A stretch of 64,000 nucleotides of DNA from CAYJLF01 sp964371055. Its GTDB lineage: Bacteria; Eisenbacteria; RBG-16-71-46; CAIMUX01. The stretch covers positions 62,001-126,000 of the forward strand of contig CAYJLF010000001.1 of NCBI GenBank assembly GCA_964371055.1, given 5' to 3'. Made by a program: the position numbers and the translations under genes. How positions within the stretch are numbered: the stretch's first letter is position 1; every line of letters starts with the position of its first letter. This document shows positions 44,962-52,641 of the stretch, in pieces. The notes beneath the pieces were generated by a model. It was not told the DNA's origin and searched no databases. It was given only the letters and a program-made list of their open reading frames with translations.

Positions 44962-45761
44962 GACCGCCCCCTCCCCTCGTTCCCGCCCGATGCTCGCGTG
45001 CCTCCGTCCGCCGCGTCCTTCGGGATCACGTGATCGTGCGCCAGGGTCATTCTCCGATTGATGATCCAGTAGATGCCGAAGAGCGCGGTCGCCGTCACCT
45101 GCGCGAAGGTCGGAATCTTGGAGAGGACCCGGTAGGTCAGCTCCGGCAGCGATTCCGGTCCCAGGTGAGTCGGAAGACCGAGCCGCGCGAAGTCGAATTC
45201 CGCCGGCACCAGGAAGAGGACCGAAGCGCCGCCGGCCTCCGTCTCTCCGAAGATGTGCGGATGATAGGTCTCCGGCGCCTCGGCGATGCGCCGGCGCGCC
45301 TCCTCCAGCATCTCCGCCCGTTCGCCGAAGACGGTCGAATCGGCGGGGCAGGCCTCCGAACAGGCGGTCGGCCGACCCTCGGCGAGCCGCTCTTCGCAGA
45401 GGATGCACTTGCGAACCAGCGGCACCGCCTTGTTCCATTCGTACTTCGGCACGCCGTACGGACAGGCGACCATGCAGTAGCGGCAGCCCATGCACCGTTC
45501 CGGACGATAGGCGACCGGTCCGTTCTCCTGTTTGTAAAGCGCCGCCACGGGACAGACGGAGGCACAGGCCGGCTCCTGGCAGTGCATGCAGATCTTGCGG
45601 CCGTAGAGGTCATCGCCGAGATCGATGACCGCGGTCCACGACTCGTGGTTCCACGTTTCCATCGGCGTCTCGGGGTTCCCGTGTTCTTCGGCGCAGGCAT
45701 CGTGACAGGCGCCGCACCCGATGCAACGGGTGATATCGATCAGCAGACCCTTGGCTCCCAT
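44958..45761 (-). CDS. HybA-like four-cluster ferredoxin subunit
   Basis: The 267-residue protein has the DMSO reductase-type electron-transfer plan with four [4Fe-4S] sites: CIGCGACHDAC, CMHCQEPACASVCP, CMGCRYCMVACPYG and CILCEERLAEGRPTACSEACP. A C-terminal helix follows (FAQVTATALFGIYWII), as in HybA. No Tat signal precedes the first cluster, unlike E. coli HybA, so its side of the membrane is uncertain. I choose ATG 45761, 8 bp after GGAGG. ATGs at 45776 and 45785 precede or overlap that site. It forms an operon with the HybB-type gene. Confidence 0.92.
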   Translation of the reverse strand: MGAKGLLIDITRCIGCGACHDACAEEHGNPETPMETWNHESWTAVIDLGDDLYGRKICMHCQEPACASVCPVAALYKQENGPVAYRPERCMGCRYCMVACPYGVPKYEWNKAVPLVRKCILCEERLAEGRPTACSEACPADSTVFGERAEMLEEARRRIAEAPETYHPHIFGETEAGGASVLFLVPAEFDFARLGLPTHLGPESLPELTYRVLSKIPTFAQVTATALFGIYWIINRRMTLAHDHVIPKDAADGGTRASGGNEGRGRS

Positions 45762-45937
45762 CGTCCCGTCCTCCATGGACTCCACTCAAGAACGGCGGCC
45801 CTGCGTCGCACCGACGGCCGCTTCGGCGCATCCTAGCAGCCCCTCGGGAAGTCGTCGAGAAAGCGATCGTCAGTTTCGATCGACTTTCGCACAAGGTAAT
45901 TGCGTGTATCGCGACGCACTTGCACAGGCGGACTTCG

Positions 45938-46360
45938 TCAGCGACCGCGCATCGCCGCGAAGAGACGATCGGGGAAGACCACAGCCCGACCCTGGTCGTG
46001 ACGCACCGGCACGTGGAGCGATTCACCCTCGACCAGCGTCACTCCGGTCCGGGAGATCCGATAGCCGAACCGGACCTGTCGCCGGTTGAGATAGAGAACG
46101 GTCGTCTCGATACTGACCAGATCATCGTACCGGGCCGGTTGGCGCACCCGGAAACGGGCCTCGATCACCGGCAGGGAGAAGCCGGAACGCTCGACCTCGG
46201 CGTAGCTGATGCCACGGGACCGGATCCACTCGGTGCGTCCGATCTCGAACCAGACGAGGAAGTTGCTGTTGTAGACCACTCCCATGAGATCGGTGTCGGC
46301 GACGCGAACCCGAACCTCGGTGGAGTGGACATACTCTGACCAGGCCTCCGGTTCGGTCAT
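45938..46360 (-). CDS. Acyl-CoA thioesterase, YbgC/FadM type (4HBT)
   Basis: The 140-residue protein has a single hot-dog fold: VRVADTDLMGVVYNSNFLVWFEIGRTEW, where the Asp of DTDLMGVVYN is the catalytic residue, then VIEARFRVRQPARYDDLVSIET and RQVRFGYRI. The YbgC/FadM group hydrolyses acyl-CoA thioesters. ATG 46360 has GGAGG 5 bp upstream. It is divergent from the redoxin gene. Substrate length is unknown. Confidence 0.9.
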   Translation of the reverse strand: MTEPEAWSEYVHSTEVRVRVADTDLMGVVYNSNFLVWFEIGRTEWIRSRGISYAEVERSGFSLPVIEARFRVRQPARYDDLVSIETTVLYLNRRQVRFGYRISRTGVTLVEGESLHVPVRHDQGRAVVFPDRLFAAMRGR

Positions 46361-46449
46361 GGCTACCTCCACGCTCGACGGTCCCCGGGCCGTCGTCCCC
46401 AAGCCCCTGCTCCGTACCGCCACTCTACCATCGACCTGGCCAGGCCGGC

Positions 46450-46478
46450 TTGCCGGCCGAGGCCATCCGTCGTATACT
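46450..46478 (+). promoter_or_regulatory. Sigma-70 promoter of the redoxin gene
   Basis: TTGCCG (46450-46455) and TATACT (46473-46478) are separated by 17 bp. The leader to GTG 46533 would be about 50 nt. Confidence 0.65.
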
Positions 46479-46532
46479 CGAACTGTCCAGGTTGAGGTAG
46501 GTCCCGGACGCAGAGCATGGGAGGGTCCCGCC

Positions 46533-47120
46533 GTGAGCACGATGTCCAGATGGTTCACGCCCCCGACCCGGGGATTCGCCGCCGTGATCGCTCTCGGCCT
46601 CGTCCTCGGATTCGCTCCCCCTGCGTCGGCCATCGACGTCGGTGACACCGCGCCCGATTTCTCCCTTTCGGACACCGGCGGACGGACCTGGTCCCTCGGC
46701 GGCCTGAGCGGCCGGATCGTCGTTCTCTACTTCCTCGGCCACAACGCGGGAGTCTGCCTCTCGACCGGACGTGACGTCGAGTCGGGGCTGCGGGCCCACT
46801 TCGCCGACCGGGGAGTCCAGGTTCTGGGGATCGACTGCTGGAACGGGACCGCCGATCAACTGCGCCGGTTCGGTGAGCAGTGCAATGCCGAGTACCCCTT
46901 GCTGTTGAGCGGCAGCGGCTGCGGCGCCGAGTACGACGTGCCCTATCACAGCTTCGTCGTCGTCGACGGGCGCGGAGTGGTGCGTCAGGTCCGCCCCGGC
47001 CCGGATGCCTCCGCCTTCGATCTCTCCGCGATCCAGGCCGAGGTCGAGACTCTCCTCGGCGAAGCCAGTTCGTCGAACGCGGCGACCTGGGGTGCGATCA
47101 AGGCGCTCTACGGCCGCTAG
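46533..47120 (+). CDS. Exported AhpC/TSA-type redoxin
   Basis: The 195-residue product has a signal peptide (AAVIALGLVLGFAPPASA) and a thioredoxin-fold redoxin domain: DVGDTAPDFSLSDTGGRTWSLGGLSGRIVVLYFLGHNAGVC in separate conserved pieces, VQVLGIDCWNG and YHSFVVVDGRGVVRQV. The CxxC of TlpA is absent. A single Cys sits where peroxiredoxins keep the peroxidatic Cys (GVCLSTGRD), and three further Cys follow (DCWNG, EQCNAE, SGCGAEY). GTG 46533 lies 7 bp after GGGAGGG, better than ATG 46542. The 3' end overlaps queD by 4 bp. Confidence 0.85.
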   Translation: MSTMSRWFTPPTRGFAAVIALGLVLGFAPPASAIDVGDTAPDFSLSDTGGRTWSLGGLSGRIVVLYFLGHNAGVCLSTGRDVESGLRAHFADRGVQVLGIDCWNGTADQLRRFGEQCNAEYPLLLSGSGCGAEYDVPYHSFVVVDGRGVVRQVRPGPDASAFDLSAIQAEVETLLGEASSSNAATWGAIKALYGR

Positions 47121-47512
47121 CAGGGTGCTGAAGAACCGGCCTCGCCGGCTTCCGGTCCCCCATAGTCGCAGCGGCTCGTGCAGGTCTCGAGGATCGAGAC
47201 CCGGTGCAGACCGCGCAGGCGCGGCGCCAGCCGTTCCCAGATCCACGCCGCGAGCATCTCCGAAGTCGGATTCTCCAGACCGGCGACGGCGTTGAGCAGA
47301 TTGTGGTCCAGCGGCCGCAGCACCTCTTTCACCTCGCGGCTCATCTCGCCATAGTCCATGACCCAGCCGGAAAGCGGGTCGACGGCGCCACGCACGGCGA
47401 CCTCGATCACGTAGCTGTGCCCGTGCAGGCGCCGGCACTGGTGCCCCTCGGGCACGAGCGGCAGGAAGTGGGCCGCCTCGAAGCGGTAGGTCTTGGACAG
47501 CACGCACGTCAT
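47117..47512 (-). CDS. queD: 6-carboxy-5,6,7,8-tetrahydropterin synthase
   Basis: QueD converts dihydroneopterin triphosphate to carboxytetrahydropterin in queuosine synthesis. The 131-residue protein has FEAAHFLPLVPEGHQCRRLHGHSY, with the zinc His triad and catalytic Cys, then GWVMDYGEM, LDHNLLN and PTSEMLAAWIWERL. The Cys/His pattern fits QueD rather than eukaryotic PTPS. ATG 47512 overlaps the queC stop by 4 bp, so the two are translationally coupled. Confidence 0.96.
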   Translation of the reverse strand: MTCVLSKTYRFEAAHFLPLVPEGHQCRRLHGHSYVIEVAVRGAVDPLSGWVMDYGEMSREVKEVLRPLDHNLLNAVAGLENPTSEMLAAWIWERLAPRLRGLHRVSILETCTSRCDYGGPEAGEAGSSAPC

Positions 47513-48243
47513 CGTTGGCTTCCCTCTCCATCGAATCCGCTGGCCGAGATCCGGGCGGTCAGCGGATCCACCAACCCGGCGTCGGCGAACCCCCGGGCAC
47601 GCAGCCGGCAGCTGTCGCACCGCCCGCAGGGCTCGCCTCTTTCCCCGGGATCGTAGCAGCTCGAGGTTAGCCCATAGTCGAGCCCGAGCGCATGACCGGT
47701 GCGTATGATCTCTCCCTTGGTCCCGGTCAGGAACGGCGCGAGGATCTCGACGGGGCGCCCCTCGATCCCGCGACGCGTCGCCAGCGCCGACAGACGCCGG
47801 AACGCATCGAGATACGCCGGGCGGCAATCGGGATAGCCGCTGTAGTCGACCGCGTTGATGCCGAGAAAGACGGCATCGGCATCGACCGCCTCGGCCCAGG
47901 CCAGGGCCAGCGAGAGAAACACCGTGTTGCGCGCCGGGACGTACGTCGAAGGGATCTCACCCTCGTCCGGCGCGCGGCGATCCTTGGGCACAGCGCCATC
48001 ACCGACCAGCGACGAGCCGCCGAAGGATCCCAGATCGACACGGATCACCCGATGCTCGACCGCCCCCAACGAGCCCGCGACGCGGGCCGCACAGGCGAGT
48101 TCATGCTGGTGCCTCTGGCCGTACTCGACGGTGAGGGCGTGACAGATCCACCCCTCCGCGCAGGCGAGAGCGAGCACGGTCGCGGAATCGAGCCCGCCGC
48201 TCAGCAGGACCACCGCGCGCCCTGGAGCCCGCCGGCCGGTCAT
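47509..48243 (-). CDS. queC: 7-cyano-7-deazaguanine synthase
   Basis: QueC turns 7-carboxy-7-deazaguanine into preQ0 using ammonia and ATP. The 244-residue protein has the PP-loop VVLLSGGLDSATVL, YGQRHQHEL, STYVPARNTVFLSLALAWAEA, and the zinc ribbon CYDPGERGEPCGRCDSCRLRA near the C-terminus. It follows queE after 123 bp and overlaps queD. No queF or tgt lies in the window. Confidence 0.97.
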   Translation of the reverse strand: MTGRRAPGRAVVLLSGGLDSATVLALACAEGWICHALTVEYGQRHQHELACAARVAGSLGAVEHRVIRVDLGSFGGSSLVGDGAVPKDRRAPDEGEIPSTYVPARNTVFLSLALAWAEAVDADAVFLGINAVDYSGYPDCRPAYLDAFRRLSALATRRGIEGRPVEILAPFLTGTKGEIIRTGHALGLDYGLTSSCYDPGERGEPCGRCDSCRLRARGFADAGLVDPLTARISASGFDGEGSQR

Positions 48244-48366
48244 GGCCGGGCTCCCCGAGCGCGCCGCCTGCGTCTTCCGTTCACCACCGTGATTCCTCCG
48301 TCATCCCGGGCCTTCGCCGGATCGCGTCACCGCGGGGCCGTATCCCGCGGACCATCCGCCCGGAAG

Positions 48367-49038
48367 CTACACCCCGGTTCGATCCGCGCCGAAGAGGATC
48401 TTGTGCAGTTGAAGCTGGATCCGCACGACGAGCCGGTCCTCGAGCACCCAGCCCGCCAGTGCCTCCGCGGACAACAGACCATGGACGGGGCCGAAGAGCA
48501 CGGTGCGGGACTCGAGACCGCGATCGCGAATGAACGACCGCGCCCACTCGTAATCGCGACGCGAGGCCAGGACGAACTTGATCTCATCGCCCGGCTTGAG
48601 GGCGTCGAGGTTCTCCAGCCGGTTGCGTGCGAGTTCGCCCGAGTCGGGACACTTGACGTCCATGATGATCCGCACCCGGGGATCGACATCACCGATCGGC
48701 CACGCGCCGCTCGTCTCGAGCAGAACCGTGAACCCCCCGTCCGCCAGGCTCTGCAGAAGCGCCCCGCAGCCGGCCTGGGCCAGGGGTTCGCCGCCGGTGA
48801 CCTCGACCAGAGGGCATGCGAAGGCACGCAAGCGGGAGACGATCTCGTCGATCGTCATCCGTTCACCCCCGGTGAAGGCATAGGCGGAGTCGCACCAGGT
48901 GCAACGAAGGGGACAACCGGTCAGCCGCACGAAGGCGCAGGGGCGTCCGGCCCAGGTCGACTCCCCCTGGATGCTGTAGAAGATCTCGGTGACCCGCAGG
49001 TACGGATCGGTTGAGTCCATCGGCATGGGGCAGAGCAT
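48367..49038 (-). CDS. queE: 7-carboxy-7-deazaguanine synthase
   Basis: QueE is a radical SAM enzyme that contracts carboxytetrahydropterin to 7-carboxy-7-deazaguanine. The 223-residue protein has FYSIQGESTWAGRPCAFVRL and the cluster motif CPLRCTWCD (Cys42, 46, 49), then VEVTGGEPLAQ, LLETSG and MDVKCPDSGE. It is first in the queE-queC-queD run. The start is uncertain: ATGs at 49038, 49026 and 49020 have no clear ribosome site, and a weak -10-like TATGCT precedes the second. Confidence 0.95.
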   Translation of the reverse strand: MLCPMPMDSTDPYLRVTEIFYSIQGESTWAGRPCAFVRLTGCPLRCTWCDSAYAFTGGERMTIDEIVSRLRAFACPLVEVTGGEPLAQAGCGALLQSLADGGFTVLLETSGAWPIGDVDPRVRIIMDVKCPDSGELARNRLENLDALKPGDEIKFVLASRRDYEWARSFIRDRGLESRTVLFGPVHGLLSAEALAGWVLEDRLVVRIQLQLHKILFGADRTGV

Positions 49039-49180
49039 AACCGACCACGAGGAGGCGCGGGATCGTCCGTCTCCCCGGACTCGGTCACCGGGAAGCCGGC
49101 GCCCCGGCCGCTGGCTCGGTGAGCGGGACTTCTCCGCTCGCCTGGCCCCGGCCGTTCGTCCCGCACCGGCAGGTGCGGCG

Positions 49181-49210
49181 TTGACTTTGGAGACGGGCCG
49201 TTGCTACCTT
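49181..49210 (+). promoter_or_regulatory. Sigma-70 promoter of the ferredoxin gene
   Basis: TTGACT (49181-49186) and TACCTT (49205-49210) are separated by 18 bp. The leader would be about 95 nt. Confidence 0.6.
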
Positions 49211-49309
49211 CGCCTGTCCGGCCCCCGACGAGGGCAAAAGAAACGTCTTGGGATTGCCGGCCCGCCGGAACGTCGGTCCTCCCCAGTCCCTTCAGGAGGT
49301 GTCAGGCTC

Positions 49310-49600
49310 ATGGCCACCCACATTACCGAGGAGTGCATCAATTGCGGCGCGTGCGAACCCGAGTGCCCGAACGGTGCCATCACCGAGGGTCCTGAGATCT
49401 ACGTGATCGACCCGGAGCTGTGCACGGAGTGCGTCGGATTCCACGACGAGGAGCAGTGCCAGGCGGTCTGTCCCGTCTCCTGCTGCCTGCCGGACCCGAA
49501 TCGGGTCGAGACCGAAGAGGCCCTCCTGGAGCGCACGAAGCAGATCCACCCGGACAAGAAGTTCGACGTCAATAACCTCCCGTCTCGCTTCCGCAAGTAG
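49310..49600 (+). CDS. 2[4Fe-4S] ferredoxin, YfhL/Chromatium type
   Basis: The 96-residue protein carries CINCGACEPECP and CTECVGFHDEEQCQAVCP. The long insertion in the second motif and the C-terminal helix (TEEALLERTKQIHP) are marks of the YfhL/Chromatium vinosum group of low-potential ferredoxins. AGGAGGT lies 9 bp before ATG 49310. It stands alone behind its own promoter. Confidence 0.95.
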   Translation: MATHITEECINCGACEPECPNGAITEGPEIYVIDPELCTECVGFHDEEQCQAVCPVSCCLPDPNRVETEEALLERTKQIHPDKKFDVNNLPSRFRK

Positions 49601-49750
49601 GCGCGGCGCCCGGACGCCCGTCAGGTGAAAGACCGGCGTCCGGACGGCCCTCCTTCGATCTCGGTCGGGGAGTCAGACGTAGATTCAGCGCCGAGGCGTG
49701 GTCGGCCCTCTGCGCCTCGCGCGCACCTGTCTCGACCGGAGGCGATGCGT

Positions 49751-50200
49751 TCAGACCTCCCCGGCCGCCAGCCGCTCCAGGATCGGTTCATTGGCGTCCG
49801 GAAAGCGATAGCAGTCGAGATGACTGGGACGCACCCAGCGCACGGCCCGGCAGCCCCACGGCTCTGGGACGCCACCCGCATAGTCGCAGAGATGGAACTC
49901 CACCCAGACGTCACGCCCAGGGTAGGCGTACGGGCGCTCCAGCAGTAGACGGCGGGGAATCACGCGGACACCCGTCTCTTCCTCGGTCTCACGTCGGGCC
50001 GCTTCCGGTCCCGACTCCCCCGCCATGATCTTGCCGCCGGGGAACTCCCAGAGTTCCGGCAGTCCGGGGTCGGGGAAACGCAGGTCGATGAGAAGCCACG
50101 GCTGGCCCGCGGCGGCGCGCCGAACGACCACGGCGACCGCGACGCGGACGATGTCCCCGACGATCCGGCTGGTCTCGCCCCTTCCGGAACGGCTCTCCAT
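49751..50200 (-). CDS. MutT-like Nudix hydrolase
   Basis: The 149-residue protein has a complete Nudix box (GKIMAGESGPEAARRETEEETG) split here only by notation, preceded by LPELWEFPGGK, and YAYPGRDVWVEFHLCDYAGG. WEFPGGK with the conserved box suggests the MutT/8-oxo-dGTP diphosphatase group, which keeps oxidised nucleotides out of DNA. I start at ATG 50200, preceded by GGGGAGGAG. An ATG at 50221 lies before that site. Confidence 0.9.
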   Translation of the reverse strand: MESRSGRGETSRIVGDIVRVAVAVVVRRAAAGQPWLLIDLRFPDPGLPELWEFPGGKIMAGESGPEAARRETEEETGVRVIPRRLLLERPYAYPGRDVWVEFHLCDYAGGVPEPWGCRAVRWVRPSHLDCYRFPDANEPILERLAAGEV

Positions 50201-50328
50201 GCGGGGCTCCTCCCCTCCCACTGCGGACGCGGCGGGAACATTCCGCGCGTCCTGGGGTTTTCAGCGCTCCGAAACGTACGGCAGGAACGACCCGGCTTTG
50301 GTTGCCGCCCGTCGACCCGGATCATAAC

Positions 50329-50352
50329 CGAGCGGGGGCACTCCCCCGCTCG
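50329..50352 (+). other. Strong hairpin in the htrA upstream region
   Basis: CGAGCGGGGG and CCCCCGCTCG form a perfect 10-bp stem around CACT, 72 bp before the htrA ATG. No T run follows. It could be part of the 5' leader or an attenuator. No clear promoter fixes its place. Confidence 0.5.
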
Positions 50353-50423
50353 CGGCAACGCGGCGGCGACTCGGGACCACCACCCTGGGGTCCGGTGTTC
50401 GGAGTTCTAAAGGAGATCAGAAG

Positions 50424-51941
<1,518 letters not shown>

Positions 51942-52010
51942 ACTCCACTCTTGCCGCGCGGTCGCCGGCATGGCATCGAACTTGTCCGGAATGGAGAAGC
52001 CGAAGACCCT

Positions 52011-52289
52011 ATGACCGATGAAAAAGACATGGTCCCCGAGACCGAGAACGACGCTTCCACCCGCGGGATGGAAGACATGCGCAGCAAGTACGAGTTCGTC
52101 ATGGCTGCGTCCAAGGAGGCGGAACGACTGAACGACCGCTACCGGCGGGAAGGCTTCCGCCCCACCGGAAAGGTCACGGTCGAGGCTGCCCTGCGGATCC
52201 GTCAGGGTTTGTCGCGGATCGCGTACGAAGAGCCGCACCTCCCCAGCGACGAGCCGGCGAAGGAGTCGACCTACTACTTCAACTCGTAG
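52011..52289 (+). CDS. rpoZ: RNA polymerase omega subunit (divergent)
   Basis: The 92-residue protein matches omega in its core: SKYEFVMAASKEAERLNDRYRR, then KVTVEAALRIRQGLSRIAYE. Compared with standard omega (SRYELVLVAAKRARELN, KVTVEALEEI), the alignment is clear but the N-terminal part is acidic and unusual. Omega helps assemble RNA polymerase and binds ppGpp. ATG 52011 is the first good start, but no strong ribosome site is near; a TTG at 51951 would add 20 residues. A strong hairpin ends the transcript. Confidence 0.8.
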   Translation: MTDEKDMVPETENDASTRGMEDMRSKYEFVMAASKEAERLNDRYRREGFRPTGKVTVEAALRIRQGLSRIAYEEPHLPSDEPAKESTYYFNS

Positions 52290-52387
52290 CCGCGGGACAC
52301 TGCGGCTCGGGACACTGCGGCCCGGGACGAGCCGCGGGCCGGCAGCGGGCAGCAGCGTCCGAGGTCAAGAGCGCGCAGGGACCTTCC

Positions 52388-52420
52388 GAGGCCCGGAGGT
52401 GAGACCCACCTCCGGGCCTC
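52388..52420 (+). terminator. Strong terminator hairpin after rpoZ
   Basis: GAGGCCCGGAGGTG and CACCTCCGGGCCTC form a perfect 14-bp stem around a 5-nt loop. No T run follows, as is common in very GC-rich genomes. Confidence 0.65.
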
Positions 52421-52527
52421 CGTCCATCCGGCCGCCGGGCCAGGACGGCGAGGGTCGCGCCTCCCTCCCCTCCCCCGCCCCGGGCGTCGGGAAATGCACC
52501 ATTGCCTGAGAAATTGCGACAATGACG

Positions 52528-52536
52528 TGCTACACT
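52528..52536 (+). promoter_or_regulatory. Extended -10 promoter of the first M1 peptidase gene
   Basis: TGCTACACT gives a TGN extension and a -10 box at 52531-52536. The -35 region is poor. The leader would be about 100 nt. Confidence 0.45.
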
Positions 52537-52641
52537 GACCGAACGCGGCCGCGGAGTGGGAGTCAGACGGCCGGAAACGCATCACACCAACAAGATCCCG
52601 GCCGGGCGCACGTGTCCGACGGGACTCCAGAGGAGAGCCTG

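Larger units (their letters stand above)
52290..52641. other. 352-bp intergenic region with short direct repeat
   Basis: CGGGACACTGCGG occurs twice (52293-52305 and 52308-52320). The omega terminator and the promoter of the first M1 peptidase follow. Nothing else is recognised. Confidence 0.55.

Noticed and set aside
45762..45937. FNR or ArcA site before the HybA-type gene
   Set aside because: No TTGAT-4-ATCAA-like palindrome and no convincing promoter were found.
48244..48366. preQ1 riboswitch in the queE-queC gap or before queE
   Set aside because: No preQ1 aptamer pattern (C-rich loop with A-rich tail pseudoknot) was recognisable.
50281..50330. Sigma-E promoter before htrA
   Set aside because: GGAACGA is present, but no TCTGA-like -10 box lies at 16-17 bp.
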